A stretch of DNA of 64,000 nucleotides from a bacterium (lineage in GTDB: Bacteria > Desulfobacterota > JAPLJL01): assembly GCA_028713675.1 (NCBI GenBank), contig JAQTNV010000006.1, forward strand, positions 26,611 through 90,610, given 5' to 3'. The notes beneath the pieces were generated by a model. The model was not told the DNA's origin. It saw only the letters and a list, made by a program, of their open reading frames with translations, and made no database searches. This document shows positions 8,608-17,788 of the stretch, piece after piece; position 1 is the first letter of the stretch; every line of letters begins with the position of its first letter. The position numbers were made by a program, and so were the translations under genes.

Positions 8608-9603
8608 ATGAAAAAAAATCTTTCCGAAATATGCAAGCCGATCCAACCCCAGCTCCAGAAGATTGATCGGATAATCCAGGAGGCCATCCAATCCCGGGCG
8701 GAGCTCATCCCCCGGATTTCCAACCACCTCATTCAGGGAGGGGGCAAACGGATCCGGCCCACCCTCCTCGTCGCCTCGGCCCGGGCCTGCGGTTACCGGG
8801 GGAAGAAGGTCCTGCCCATGGGAGCGGCGGTGGAGTTGCTCCATTCCGCCACCCTTCTGCATGACGACGTGGTTGACTGTTCCCAGCACCGCCGCGGACG
8901 ACCCGCCGCCCACACCGTCTTCTGCAACTCCGCGAGTATCCTGGTGGGGGACTATATCCTGGCGAAGGGAATATCCCTGGTCGTCAACGAAAAAGATATC
9001 GAGATCGTCAAACCCCTGGCCTGGGTAATCGTCCGGCTGGCCGAGGGGGAAGCCCTGCAGCTGGCCCGGCGGGGTTCCATCCCAGAGGAAAGCGAATACC
9101 TGACCATCATCACCTGCAAAACCGCGCTGCTTTTCTCCGCCACCTGCCAGGTCGGCGCCATGGTGGCCCGGGCTCCCAAGCCATATGTCCGGGCCCTGGA
9201 AAATTTCGGAACGAATTTTGGAATCGCATTTCAGCTGATCGATGATTGCCTGGATTACCTTCCCGGTCCCGGGGGCGCGGGAAAAGACTGGGGACGGGAC
9301 CTGAATGAAGGCAAGGTCACCCTCCCCCTGTTCCAGGCTTTGAGACGCTGCAATACCAAGGAGAAGGAACAGGTTCTGCGCCTGATCAAGATTCGGGCCC
9401 AGGAAAACGCCTCCCCTCTCCCCGCCCCGACCATTCTGAGAATCCGGGGACTGATTGAAAAATACCAGGGTTTTGAATACACGCGCGAGCGGGCCCAGGT
9501 TTATACCGATCTGGCCAAGCGGGCCCTGCGGAAGATCCAGCCCGCCTCGAAACGAAAACTCCTGGAAGACCTGGCCGACGCCTACCAGGCCAGAGAAAAC
9601 TGA
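8608..9603 (+). CDS. ispB: Polyprenyl diphosphate synthase (octaprenyl/heptaprenyl type)
   Basis: Condenses isopentenyl diphosphate with an allylic diphosphate to give the long isoprenoid tail of respiratory quinones, in the cytoplasm. At 331 residues it has the size of long-chain trans-synthases. First aspartate-rich motif HDDVVD (Asp86, Asp87, Asp90), GGGKRIRPT (44-52) for IPP binding, and second motif DDCLD (Asp212, Asp213, Asp216), with GRDLNEGKVTLPL after it. Product length is inferred, so the symbol is tentative. It supports quinone-based respiration and draws on the MEP pathway, of which ispD and ispF are at 46.5-47.7 kb. Confidence 0.9.
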   Translation: MKKNLSEICKPIQPQLQKIDRIIQEAIQSRAELIPRISNHLIQGGGKRIRPTLLVASARACGYRGKKVLPMGAAVELLHSATLLHDDVVDCSQHRRGRPAAHTVFCNSASILVGDYILAKGISLVVNEKDIEIVKPLAWVIVRLAEGEALQLARRGSIPEESEYLTIITCKTALLFSATCQVGAMVARAPKPYVRALENFGTNFGIAFQLIDDCLDYLPGPGGAGKDWGRDLNEGKVTLPLFQALRRCNTKEKEQVLRLIKIRAQENASPLPAPTILRIRGLIEKYQGFEYTRERAQVYTDLAKRALRKIQPASKRKLLEDLADAYQAREN

Positions 9604-9711
9604 TCCGCTTTTCCGATGGAAAATCTCCGTTCCGGAGGTCAATTTTTATTGATCTTGGGCCCGGAATCTGATAATTTTTACAAATGATTTCGCCGGACAA
9701 CCCCAAAACCA

Positions 9712-9741
9712 AATCCCCAAGCGGCCCTTGGGGATTTTTTT
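9712..9741 (+). terminator. Rho-independent terminator before gyrA
   Basis: Perfect 10-base stem AATCCCCAAG (9712-9721) and CTTGGGGATT (9727-9736), loop CGGCC, then a run of T to 9741. It ends the DUF3467-polyprenyl synthase transcript and separates it from gyrA, whose own promoter must then lie in the short remaining gap or readthrough must occur. Confidence 0.88.
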
Positions 9742-9756
9742 AAATGAGGATTTCCC

Positions 9757-12243
9757 ATGGCATCAGAAACACCTGAAATCGATCTCAGTCACTCCGTCGT
9801 CAAGATTGAAGAGGAAATGAAGCGGTCCTACCTCGATTACGCCATGAGCGTAATCGTCGGCCGGGCCCTGCCGGACGTCCGGGACGGACTGAAGCCGGTT
9901 CATCGCCGGGTCCTCTTTACCATGTACGAGCTCGGCAACGCCTCCAACAAACCCTACAAAAAATCCGCCCGGATCGTCGGCGACGTGCTGGGAAAATTCC
10001 ACCCCCACGGTGATGCCTCGGTTTACGACGCCCTGGTCCGGATGGCCCAGGACTTCTCCCTGCGCTATACCCTGGTTGACGGCCAGGGTAACTTCGGGTC
10101 CCTCGACGGGGATCCGGCGGCGGCCATGCGTTATACCGAAGTCCGGATGTCGCCCCTGGGGGAAAAGCTCCTGGAAGACATCGAAAAAGAAACCGTTGAT
10201 TTAATCCCCAACTACGACGGGACGCTTCAGGAACCCACGGTCCTTCCGGCGCCCTTCCCCAACCTGCTGGTGAACGGCTCCGCCGGGATCGCGGTGGGAA
10301 TGGCGACCAACATCCCTCCCCACAACCTGCGGGAAGTGGCCCAGGCCACCCTCAAACTCATCGAAAACCCCGAAATCAGCACTGATGAGCTGATCAAGTT
10401 CCTGCCCGGTCCGGACTTTCCCACCGGAGGCCTCATCCTCGGGCACGATCAGATCCGGGAAGCCTACAGCTCCGGACGCGGGATCATCCAGGTCCGGGCC
10501 CGGGCCATGATTGAGAAGAAAGGCGGAGGGGAAAAGGAAAGCATTGTCATTACCGAAATCCCCTTCCAGGTCAACAAAGCCAAGCTCCTCGAGGAAATCG
10601 CGGAACTGACGCGGTCCAAACGGGTGGAGGGAATCTCCGAGATCCGCGATGAATCCGACCGGGAAGGTCTCCGGGTGGTAGTTGATTTAAAGCGGGGGGA
10701 AATCGCCGGCGCCATCCTGAACCAGCTTTTCAAGCACACTTCTCTCCAGGTCTCTTTCGGCATCATCAACCTGGCCATCGTCAAAGGCAAGCCCATGGTT
10801 TTGAGCCTGAAGAGCATCCTGGAGCAGTTCCTGATCCATCAGCGCGAGGTCATCACCCGGAGAAGCAAATTCGACCTCGCCCGGGCCGAGGAGCGCCTGC
10901 ACATCCTGGAGGGCTTCCGGATCGCCCTGGACCAGCTGGACCTGGTGATCCAGATCATCCGCAAGTCGGAAAGCCCGGCGGCCGCCAAGCTTGCCCTGAC
11001 CCAGAAGCTCCCGCTCTCGGAAATCCAGGCCCAGGCCATTCTCGACCTGCGCCTGCACCGGCTGACCGGGATGGAACGGGAAAAGATCATGGCCGAGCAC
11101 AAGGAAACCCGGGCCCTGATCGCCTACCTGAAAAAAATCCTTTCCGACGAAAAACTGATCCTGAAAATCGTGGGGGACAACCTGGCCCAGATCGCCGAAC
11201 GCTACGGCGATGAACGCCGGACGGAAATCATCGACGCCCCCCAGGAAATCCGGATCGAAGACATGATCACGGAAGAGGACATGGTCATCACGGTCAGCCA
11301 TCTCTCTTACATCAAAAGAAACCCGGTCAGCATTTACCGGGCCCAGCGCCGGGGGGGACGGGGCAAAGCCGGGATGGAAACCCGCGAGGAGGATTTTGTC
11401 GAAAACCTTTTTGTCGCCTCCACCCACGACTACCTGCTCTTTTTCACCAACCAGGGCCGGGTCCACTGGCTCAAGGTCTTTGAAATCCCCCAGGCCGGGC
11501 GCCAGGCCAAGGGCAAACCGATCGTCAATCTGATTGAGCTGGAGCCCCAGGAACAGATCACCGCTTACCTGCCGGTCCGCGAATTCCGGGAGGACCATTT
11601 CGTGATCATGGCCACCGCCAAAGGCACGATCAAGAAAAGCGAGCTGACTCACTTTTCCCACCCCCGCCGGGGCGGGATCATCGCCATCACCCTCGAGCCC
11701 AAGGATGAGCTCGTTTCGGTAGACATAACCAATGGCCAGAAAGAAATCCTCCTTTCGACCCGGATGGGCAAATCCATCCGTTTTTCCGAAGAGGAAGTCC
11801 GCTCCATCGGCCGGTCCGGACAGGGGGTGAGGGGGATTTCCCTGGAAGACGACGACTCGGTGGTGGCCATGGAGATCATCTCCCCGGAAAATCCCTCGGA
11901 GACCGAGGCCACCCTCCTCTCCGTCACCGAAAACGGGTACGGCAAGCGCACCGAGCTTTCGGAATACCGGCTCCAGAGCCGGGCCGGAAAAGGCATCATC
12001 ACCATTAAAACCTCCGCCCGGAACGGACCGGTGGTCAAGGTCATCCGGATCACGAAAGAAGACGAAATCATGCTGATCACCGACCACGGCAAGATCATCC
12101 GGCTCCGGGCCCGGGAGATAAATGTAATCGGGCGGAATACCCAGGGGGTCCGCCTGATTGCCCATGACTCCGGGGAGCGGGTGGTGGGCATCGCCCGGGT
12201 GGCCGAACCGGAGGAAGAGGTCCCGGCCGAAGAAATTCCATGA
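9757..12243 (+). CDS. gyrA: DNA gyrase subunit A
   Basis: Breakage-reunion subunit of gyrase, which introduces negative supercoils in DNA. The 828 residues include the winged-helix catalytic domain with Tyr126 in AAMRYTE, and the C-terminal DNA-wrapping propeller (about 510-815) with the gyrase-specific box QRRGGRG near residue 530, which marks it as GyrA rather than ParC. In the quinolone region the sequence is HGDASVYD (84-91): Ala87 sits where E. coli has Ser83, while Asp91 (E. coli Asp87) is kept. Its TGA overlaps the next start codon (ATGA). gyrB is not in the window. Confidence 0.97.
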   Translation: MASETPEIDLSHSVVKIEEEMKRSYLDYAMSVIVGRALPDVRDGLKPVHRRVLFTMYELGNASNKPYKKSARIVGDVLGKFHPHGDASVYDALVRMAQDFSLRYTLVDGQGNFGSLDGDPAAAMRYTEVRMSPLGEKLLEDIEKETVDLIPNYDGTLQEPTVLPAPFPNLLVNGSAGIAVGMATNIPPHNLREVAQATLKLIENPEISTDELIKFLPGPDFPTGGLILGHDQIREAYSSGRGIIQVRARAMIEKKGGGEKESIVITEIPFQVNKAKLLEEIAELTRSKRVEGISEIRDESDREGLRVVVDLKRGEIAGAILNQLFKHTSLQVSFGIINLAIVKGKPMVLSLKSILEQFLIHQREVITRRSKFDLARAEERLHILEGFRIALDQLDLVIQIIRKSESPAAAKLALTQKLPLSEIQAQAILDLRLHRLTGMEREKIMAEHKETRALIAYLKKILSDEKLILKIVGDNLAQIAERYGDERRTEIIDAPQEIRIEDMITEEDMVITVSHLSYIKRNPVSIYRAQRRGGRGKAGMETREEDFVENLFVASTHDYLLFFTNQGRVHWLKVFEIPQAGRQAKGKPIVNLIELEPQEQITAYLPVREFREDHFVIMATAKGTIKKSELTHFSHPRRGGIIAITLEPKDELVSVDITNGQKEILLSTRMGKSIRFSEEEVRSIGRSGQGVRGISLEDDDSVVAMEIISPENPSETEATLLSVTENGYGKRTELSEYRLQSRAGKGIITIKTSARNGPVVKVIRITKEDEIMLITDHGKIIRLRAREINVIGRNTQGVRLIAHDSGERVVGIARVAEPEEEVPAEEIP

Positions 12244-13115
12244 TCATTGTCCCGTTTTCCTCTCCGCGTTGTATTACTCCGGGAGCAAATATTTCTCGCG
12301 CCCTTTTCCGCAGCCATCACCCGCTGGTTTTCGGCCTGATCATCTCGGGATTTTTTTTCCTGAACTGCCAGAAGAACCAGGCCGATCTTCTTTACCAGCA
12401 ATATGAATCCGCGAAGCTGGCCGGCAAAAACGAAGACGCCCATTCCCTGGCGGAGGAAATGGTCAAAAAGTACCCGACCCACCCCCGGACTCCCGAAATC
12501 CTTCTCGAACTGGGACGGGTTTACAAGTTCACAGTGCTTCAGCCGGAAAAAGCGGTGGAATACCTGCGCCGGATCGTGTACTCCTACCCGGTCGGGGAAT
12601 TCACCCCGAAAGCCTTATTCGAGCTGGGAGACCTTTACCAGTATCATTTCCAGGATTACAACCGGGCGCTGGTTTATTACCAGCGCTTTGTCGATCTTTT
12701 TCCGAACGATTCCGGCATCGGCGAGGTCCGTTTCCGGATCGGCGATTGTTTTCTCCGCCAGGGAAATTACGAACAGGCCCGGGTTGAGTTCGTCACCCTG
12801 ATCCAGCAGAATCCCGAGCCCTCCCTGCTGGCGAAAGCTTATTTTAACGTGGGGAAATGCTATTACTACCTGGGAAATCTCCAGGCCGCCATCAGCACCT
12901 ATCAAAGCCTGATCCGGCGGTTCCCCGCCAGCGAGCTGATCCCGGAAGTAAAGTTCTCCCTTGCCTCCACGCTCGAGGAAGACGGCGACCTGGAACCGGC
13001 CCTGAAGCTATTCCAGGAAATCAGAAATTCCTATCCCAATCCCAGGGTTATTGATCTTACGCTGGAAAAAATCAAAAATAGAATAGGTCACGCTCATAAA
13101 CCGAAAGGAGAATGA
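12240..13115 (+). CDS. TPR-repeat periplasmic protein, BamD/YbgF-like
   Basis: A 291-residue protein made of tandem tetratricopeptide repeats (about 45-280; e.g. [44 protein letters not shown]). A hydrophobic segment (about 29-42) ends in FFLNCQKNQ, a possible but poor lipobox because Asn precedes the Cys. Such proteins assemble outer-membrane barrels (BamD) or coordinate the Tol system (CpoB/YbgF). The ATG at 12240 overlaps the gyrA stop codon, suggesting translational coupling; a shorter start is possible because the first 25 residues look unlike a normal leader. Confidence 0.75.
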   Translation: MIIVPFSSPRCITPGANISRALFRSHHPLVFGLIISGFFFLNCQKNQADLLYQQYESAKLAGKNEDAHSLAEEMVKKYPTHPRTPEILLELGRVYKFTVLQPEKAVEYLRRIVYSYPVGEFTPKALFELGDLYQYHFQDYNRALVYYQRFVDLFPNDSGIGEVRFRIGDCFLRQGNYEQARVEFVTLIQQNPEPSLLAKAYFNVGKCYYYLGNLQAAISTYQSLIRRFPASELIPEVKFSLASTLEEDGDLEPALKLFQEIRNSYPNPRVIDLTLEKIKNRIGHAHKPKGE

Positions 13116-13118
13116 ATC

Positions 13119-13205
13119 ATGGGAAAGACTTCCCGGCAGCAAAAAGCCGCCCAGAAAAAACGCAAGAAGAAAGTCAAACGGAAGGGCCGCGGCAAGCACC
13201 GCTAA
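13119..13205 (+). CDS. 28-residue highly basic small protein
   Basis: ATG at 13119 follows a good AAAGGAG site (13104-13110). The product is 28 residues, about half of them Lys or Arg (QKKRKKKVKRKGRGKHR at the C-terminus), with no hydrophobic core. Such a peptide would bind nucleic acid or ribosomal RNA. It lies three bases after the TPR gene stop and nine bases before rnhB. It is in the same frame as rnhB, separated from it by one TAA and three sense codons. It may be a free peptide, or an N-terminal extension of RNase HII if the stop is read through; the former is more likely. Confidence 0.6.
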   Translation: MGKTSRQQKAAQKKRKKKVKRKGRGKHR

Positions 13206-13214
13206 AAACAAGGA

Positions 13215-13913
13215 ATGCTTCATGCCGGAATTGATGAGGCCGGCCGGGGGGCTTTGCTGGGTCCCCTGGTCTTGGCTTTGGTTTGCCTTCCCGAGGCCTC
13301 CATCAGTCTGCTGGAAGAACTGGGGGTCAAGGACTCCAAGGCCCTCTCCCCTCTGACCCGCGCCCGGCTCCATCAGGAAATCAAGCACCTCGCCCGGGAG
13401 GCCAAAGGCTTTGTCGCCTACAAATGCCTGAGCCCGGGCGAGATTGACCGGTTTCGCCAATCCCGAAAACCCGGGGGCATCAACGAGCTGGAGCGCAGGG
13501 CGGCTCTCGAACTGGTAAATTCTTTTTTTGCCCTCCGCCCGGTTGCTCCGGATGGCTTGACCGTTTTTCTCGACGGGGAAAAAATCTTTTCCGACCTTTC
13601 CCTGGTCTGGCCCCAGGAGCCGAAAGTCCTTTTCCGGGCGGAAAACCGGGCCGACCAGAGATATCCGGTCGTTTCCGCCGCCTCCATCATCGCCAAGCAC
13701 GAGCGCGATCTTCGCCTGAAAAAAATCTTCTCCCGCTACGAGCCCGAGTTCGGACCGATCGGGGGAAACGGTTATCCCAATGCCGAGACCATGAAATTCA
13801 TCCGGGAATACCAGCGCCGCCACGGCGGTTTCCCCCCCGAGGCCAGGAAAACCTGGAAAACCCTGTGCCCCCCTGAACCCCGGCAGTCCCTGCTCCCCTT
13901 CCCGGAAGAATAA
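13215..13913 (+). CDS. rnhB: Ribonuclease HII, archaeal-type sequence
   Basis: Cleaves the RNA strand of RNA-DNA hybrids and starts removal of ribonucleotides from DNA. The 232 residues carry the acidic site GIDEAGRG (Asp7, Glu8), LDGEK (about 116-120) and the GVKDSKALS and RYPVVSAASIIAKHERD stretches. The last, together with INELE, GNGYP and GFPPEARKTWKTL near the C-terminus, follows archaeal RNase HII much more closely than the bacterial pattern. The ATG at 13215 is the first possible start after an in-frame TAA; it has AAGG only two bases away, so initiation may depend on the upstream small gene. Confidence 0.92.
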   Translation: MLHAGIDEAGRGALLGPLVLALVCLPEASISLLEELGVKDSKALSPLTRARLHQEIKHLAREAKGFVAYKCLSPGEIDRFRQSRKPGGINELERRAALELVNSFFALRPVAPDGLTVFLDGEKIFSDLSLVWPQEPKVLFRAENRADQRYPVVSAASIIAKHERDLRLKKIFSRYEPEFGPIGGNGYPNAETMKFIREYQRRHGGFPPEARKTWKTLCPPEPRQSLLPFPEE

Positions 13914-13955
13914 AAATCAAATATGATGGTTTTTCCTACTTAGGACTTTTCAAAT

Positions 13956-15155
13956 ATGATTACCAGGGCCCTGATCGAAAAAATTTTCGAAGCCGCCAGC
14001 ATGCAGCGCTGGAACGACCAGATCCGCCCGGTCGAGCTGGTCGAACTGGATAAGCAGGCCCACAAAATGATCATCGCTTATGTCCTGGGCAAATTCGAAG
14101 AAGGACAAAAAGGATTCGATTGGATTCAAATCATTGAGGGCGGATTTTTTGAATTCCTCCAGCGCCTCATCCTGACCGATCTGAAACCCCCGATTTTTCA
14201 CCGGATAAAAAAACACCCCAATCACTATCGAAAGCTGAATGAATGGATTTATCTCCAGCTCAAGCCTAAAATCACCCCCCTCGGGCGGGAATTCTGCCAG
14301 CGCTTTCGCTCGCATTTTCTCGAGCCCGACGAGAATAATCTGAACCAGAGGATCCTGAATGCCGCCCATTTCTACGCTTCCCGCTGGGAGTTCAACATCA
14401 TCGAGCGGGCCAATCCCGGAGGATTCGAAATCGACGAGATCAGGCAGGACCTGGATACCAAGCTGGAGGAATACAACGACCTGAAAGGCATTTCCAAACT
14501 TTACCTGCAGACCAATATCCGCAATTTCGTCGATCTCTGCGGCCAGCTCCGCTTCCAATACCGCTGGAGCCACGTGCCCCGCACCCCCAAAACCTCGGTC
14601 CTCGGACACATGCTGGTGGTCGCCATTCTGGCCTATCTTTTCTCCGGGGAAATCCATGCCTGCCGGAAACGATCCCTCAATAATTATTTCACCGGGCTTT
14701 TTCACGACCTGCCCGAGGTTTTAACCCGGGATATCATTTCCCCGGTGAAGCGATCCGTTTCGGGGCTGGACAAACTGATCAAGCAATACGAATCGGAACA
14801 GATGAAAAAAGTGGTTTATCGCCTGATTCCTCCGAAATGGCATCCGGAAATCAAGATGTTTACCGAGGATGAGTTTAAAAGCGTAATTATCCTGGACAAA
14901 AAAATCGTGGTGAAGAAGAGCGAGGTGATTAATCGCCTTTATAATGAAGACCGCTATAATCCCCGGGATGGGGAAATTATCAAGGCCATCGACAACCTGA
15001 CCGCATATCTGGAAGCCTTCCTTTCCATCAATAACGGTCTAAAAAACGATCAACTGATTGAAGCCCGGGATAATATCTCCAAAAGGTATACCGAACTGGA
15101 ACCCCGCATCGGCGGAATTGATTTTTCCGCTCTCTATGCTGATTTCAAGCAGTAG
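13956..15155 (+). CDS. HD-domain protein, YfbR-like phosphohydrolase
   Basis: A 399-residue protein. The central part (about 200-290) has the HD superfamily metal site: a lone His in VLGHMLVVAILA (about 216), the paired His-Asp in GLFHDLPEV (about 247-248), and a following DIISPVKR. This spacing resembles YfbR-type 5'-deoxynucleotidases. The N-terminal 200 residues are helical with no recognised domain, and a helical tail ends the protein. No good ribosome binding site is seen at 13956. The last 20 bases overlap the TonB receptor start. Substrate unknown. Confidence 0.75.
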   Translation: MITRALIEKIFEAASMQRWNDQIRPVELVELDKQAHKMIIAYVLGKFEEGQKGFDWIQIIEGGFFEFLQRLILTDLKPPIFHRIKKHPNHYRKLNEWIYLQLKPKITPLGREFCQRFRSHFLEPDENNLNQRILNAAHFYASRWEFNIIERANPGGFEIDEIRQDLDTKLEEYNDLKGISKLYLQTNIRNFVDLCGQLRFQYRWSHVPRTPKTSVLGHMLVVAILAYLFSGEIHACRKRSLNNYFTGLFHDLPEVLTRDIISPVKRSVSGLDKLIKQYESEQMKKVVYRLIPPKWHPEIKMFTEDEFKSVIILDKKIVVKKSEVINRLYNEDRYNPRDGEIIKAIDNLTAYLEAFLSINNGLKNDQLIEARDNISKRYTELEPRIGGIDFSALYADFKQ

Positions 15156-17040
15156 GATTATTTCCTTACGATATCTCCCCCGGAAAAATCCCATCAGACT
15201 TTTTCCTTTGCTCCTGCTCGGGGGGATGATTTTCTTTCCAGCGCCGATCCGGGCGGAGGAAAAAAGCGTCCAGCTCGAGCCGGTCACGATCACCGGCAGC
15301 CATATCCCGGGCGCCGGTGCCCTGGGCTCGGTTACCGTGATCGAACGGGAAGAAATCGAGAAAGCGCCGGCGGAATCGGTCTCCGATCTCCTCGATCTCC
15401 AGGGCGGGATTGAACTCCATCGCCGGGGGACGGGGGAAATCCAGGGAGACCTTTCCATCCGCGGTTCCAGCTCCGAGCAGGTCCTCATTCTCCTGGATGG
15501 CGTCCCCCTGAATGACCCCCAGACCTCGCACCACGATCTCGACCTGCCGATATTTCTTAATGAAGTTGAGCGGGTGGAGATATTGAAAGGCCCGGGTTCC
15601 TCTCTCTACGGTTCGGACGCCCTGGGCGGCGTGGTCCAGATCATTTCCAGCCCGCCTCCCCACAAATTCACCGTCCGGGGGAAAATCCGGGCGGGGACTT
15701 ATTCTCAAGATCTTTATTATCACGACCGGGGAGGCCAGGCCCAGGTTACCCTGCCCTTCGCCAAAGGCGGGGCCAGGATCTCCGCTGGGTTCGATGATTC
15801 CTCCGGCTTCCGCCCGGGAACAGATTACCGGATGATTAAAACCTCCGCGGAAGCCAACCCGGTGATTCTGGGGAAAAACAGCAGCCTGGTTATCGGTTAT
15901 CTGGACAAGGAATTCGGGGCCCAGGACTTTTACGGATCCAAACCCGGCTGGGAGCCCTGGGAGCACACCGAAACCTTGTTTACCAAAACCGGCCTGGACC
16001 TGATTTCCCATGACGATTTCACCCTGAAGCCGGCGATTTCCTTTCGCCGTCACACCGATCACTTTGTCCTTTTCCGCGATGACCCGAAAAGATATCAGAA
16101 CCATCACTTGAGTTACACCATCCTGGGCACGCTCGAGTCGCTGATCCTCATGAAAAAAGCCGGCCAGCTGGCCCTGGGGCTGGAAGGCGCGGGAGACTGG
16201 CTGGAAAGCAGCAACCTCGGGGATCATTCCCAGTCCCGCGGCTCATTGGCGGCCGAGTATTCCAGCCCGAAAAAATTCCCCTGGGAACTGAATGCCAGCG
16301 CCCGGGCCGATGTTCATTCCAACCAGGCCACCGTCCTTTCACCTTCGCTCGGGATCGGCTACCGGATCATTCCCGGATTCCGGCTCAAGGCCTCATCCGG
16401 GCTTTCCTACCGGTCCCCTTCCTTCACCGAGCTCTATTATTCCGACCCGAGCAATCAGAGTAATCCCGACCTGAAAAACGAACGCTCACTTTCAGTCGAA
16501 GCGGGGGGAGAATATTATCCCGCGGCCAGGACATTCATTTCCCTGGTTCTGCTCCGTCGGTACGACTGGAACCTGATTGATTGGGCCCGGCCAACTTCGG
16601 CGGACCCCTGGCAAGCCCTGAACCTGGATGACATCACCACCTATGGGATAGAGGCTTCCGCCCAGGCCGGGATTTTCCCCGGTTTGAATGTCCGTGGCGA
16701 ATACGGATTCCTGACCCAGGACCGGAAAGAAACCGGGTATCAGTACAAATACAGCAATGATTTTCCCCGGCACCGCCTAGGCCTGACATTCTGGGGAAAA
16801 CCGGTAAAATTTTTCAGCTATTATCTGGCCCTGGACAGCCCCGTGGTCGACCTGACCCAGGGAAAGAAGAACGAGGATTTCCGGCAGGTCTTAATAAACG
16901 CGGCGGTTTCCTACAACGCGAAATTTTATACTTTCTCGATTGAAGGGAAGGACCTCACCAATGCCAATTACCAGGATATCACCGGCGTCCCCCGGCCCCG
17001 GAGATACCTGGGCGCCCGCCTGGAATTTAAGTGGGAGTAA
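15136..17040 (+). CDS. TonB-dependent outer-membrane receptor
   Basis: Outer-membrane barrel that imports a scarce ligand (siderophore, cobalamin, metal chelate) with energy from TonB. A longer frame opens at 15058, but the ATG at 15136 is preferred because it puts a signal peptide at the N-terminus (Arg/Lys, LFPLLLLGGMIFF, cleavage after PIRA). The plug domain follows (about 45-155) with VEILKGPGSSLYGSDALGGVVQI, then the barrel, ending in GARLEFKWE with an aromatic near the C-terminus. Size (634 residues) and plug match the BtuB/CirA group. The start overlaps the HD gene by 20 bases. No cobalamin riboswitch is visible, so the ligand is unknown. Confidence 0.9.
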   Translation: MLISSSRIISLRYLPRKNPIRLFPLLLLGGMIFFPAPIRAEEKSVQLEPVTITGSHIPGAGALGSVTVIEREEIEKAPAESVSDLLDLQGGIELHRRGTGEIQGDLSIRGSSSEQVLILLDGVPLNDPQTSHHDLDLPIFLNEVERVEILKGPGSSLYGSDALGGVVQIISSPPPHKFTVRGKIRAGTYSQDLYYHDRGGQAQVTLPFAKGGARISAGFDDSSGFRPGTDYRMIKTSAEANPVILGKNSSLVIGYLDKEFGAQDFYGSKPGWEPWEHTETLFTKTGLDLISHDDFTLKPAISFRRHTDHFVLFRDDPKRYQNHHLSYTILGTLESLILMKKAGQLALGLEGAGDWLESSNLGDHSQSRGSLAAEYSSPKKFPWELNASARADVHSNQATVLSPSLGIGYRIIPGFRLKASSGLSYRSPSFTELYYSDPSNQSNPDLKNERSLSVEAGGEYYPAARTFISLVLLRRYDWNLIDWARPTSADPWQALNLDDITTYGIEASAQAGIFPGLNVRGEYGFLTQDRKETGYQYKYSNDFPRHRLGLTFWGKPVKFFSYYLALDSPVVDLTQGKKNEDFRQVLINAAVSYNAKFYTFSIEGKDLTNANYQDITGVPRPRRYLGARLEFKWE

Positions 17041-17159
17041 ATTCAGTTTCGGGTTTCTAGTCTCGGGTTTCGGGTTATTATTTTCAAATTAAAAAGAAAA
17101 CACTTACTATTTTGTTTTAATCTTGGCTCTCTGCACTCTGCTCTTTGCTCTATGCGCTA
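17041..17159. repeat. Two heptamer arrays (TTTCGGG and CTCTGCW)
   Basis: GTTTCGGGTTTCTAG... at 17045-17073 has a 7-base period, and CTCTGCA-CTCTGCT-CTTTGCT-CTATGCG at about 17131-17158 has another 7-base unit of unrelated sequence. Non-coding, between convergent genes. Confidence 0.7.
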
Positions 17160-17486
17160 TTAAAAGTTGACCTGCTGTAGGGTCTCTTTGGACTGGAGAT
17201 CCTTGGCGATTTTTTTCTGCTCGCTCACATCCTTGATCTGATCAACATCGGTGACATCGATCCCCTTATCGTTTTTGCGGGATTTCCAGTTGACAATGTA
17301 TCCGGGGACCAGGGCATAGCGGCATCCCGTCCGTCCGCAGCAGGAATTGTCCACGATGGCATGGCCGATCACCACGAGGAGTTCCCGGCCGTTGTATTTC
17401 ATCCGGCGCTCCTCCTGAATTATGTAGTATCCGGAAATAAACCGGATCTCTTCCCCGATCTCGCCGTGGACATACTCATTGTTCAT
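17160..17486 (-). CDS. Conserved hypothetical protein with paired Cys
   Basis: A 108-residue soluble protein with GGAGG nine bases before the ATG at 17486. The notable stretch is AIVDNSCCGRTGCRYALVPG (about 48-67), with three cysteines and a following YIVNWKSRKN; the C-terminus is charged and helical. No signal peptide or membrane segment. It looks conserved in character (even codon use, strong ribosome binding site) but I do not recognise a characterised family. The Cys cluster could bind a metal. Confidence 0.7.
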   Translation of the reverse strand: MNNEYVHGEIGEEIRFISGYYIIQEERRMKYNGRELLVVIGHAIVDNSCCGRTGCRYALVPGYIVNWKSRKNDKGIDVTDVDQIKDVSEQKKIAKDLQSKETLQQVNF

Positions 17487-17666
17487 TACCGCTCCTCCGG
17501 TCTCTGATAAAACTCCGGGTTAAATTATAGCGCAACCGGTTATCCTCCGTCAGTTGCCGCCTACGTAACTTCAAATTCAAGGCTCCGGACTTTTATTCAC
17601 TAATGAACCCCCCTGCGGCAAAGACCGCAGGGTATCTGAATTAGAAAGATTCTCACATAGCCAGGC

Positions 17667-17731
17667 GTCATTCCTGCGGAAGCAGGAATCCAGGCAAAAA
17701 ATACTGGATTCCGCATCAAGTGCGGAATGAC
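17667..17731. repeat. Palindromic repeat GTCATTCC...GGAATGAC
   Basis: About 65 bases starting GTCATTCCTGCGGAAGCAGG and ending GTGCGGAATGAC: terminal inverted repeats GTCATTCC/GGAATGAC with an inner hairpin CCTGC-GGAA-GCAGG. Related copies at 27238-27307 and 32094-32178. It sits in a 302-base gap (17487-17788) that otherwise shows only a CCCTGCGG-caaaga-CCGCAGGG hairpin near 17613. Confidence 0.8.
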
Positions 17732-17788
17732 AGCAAAAAGGTGTCCCCGTGGCAAGATCAGGGGAATTACAAATTCAATCCTAAACCT

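Noticed and set aside
10687..12165. 492-codon minus-strand ORF opposite gyrA
   Set aside because: Antisense shadow of gyrA caused by high GC; no ribosome binding site, odd composition.
15058..15135. Upstream extension of the TonB receptor frame
   Set aside because: It overlaps the HD gene by nearly 100 bases and would bury the signal peptide; the ATG at 15136 fits better.
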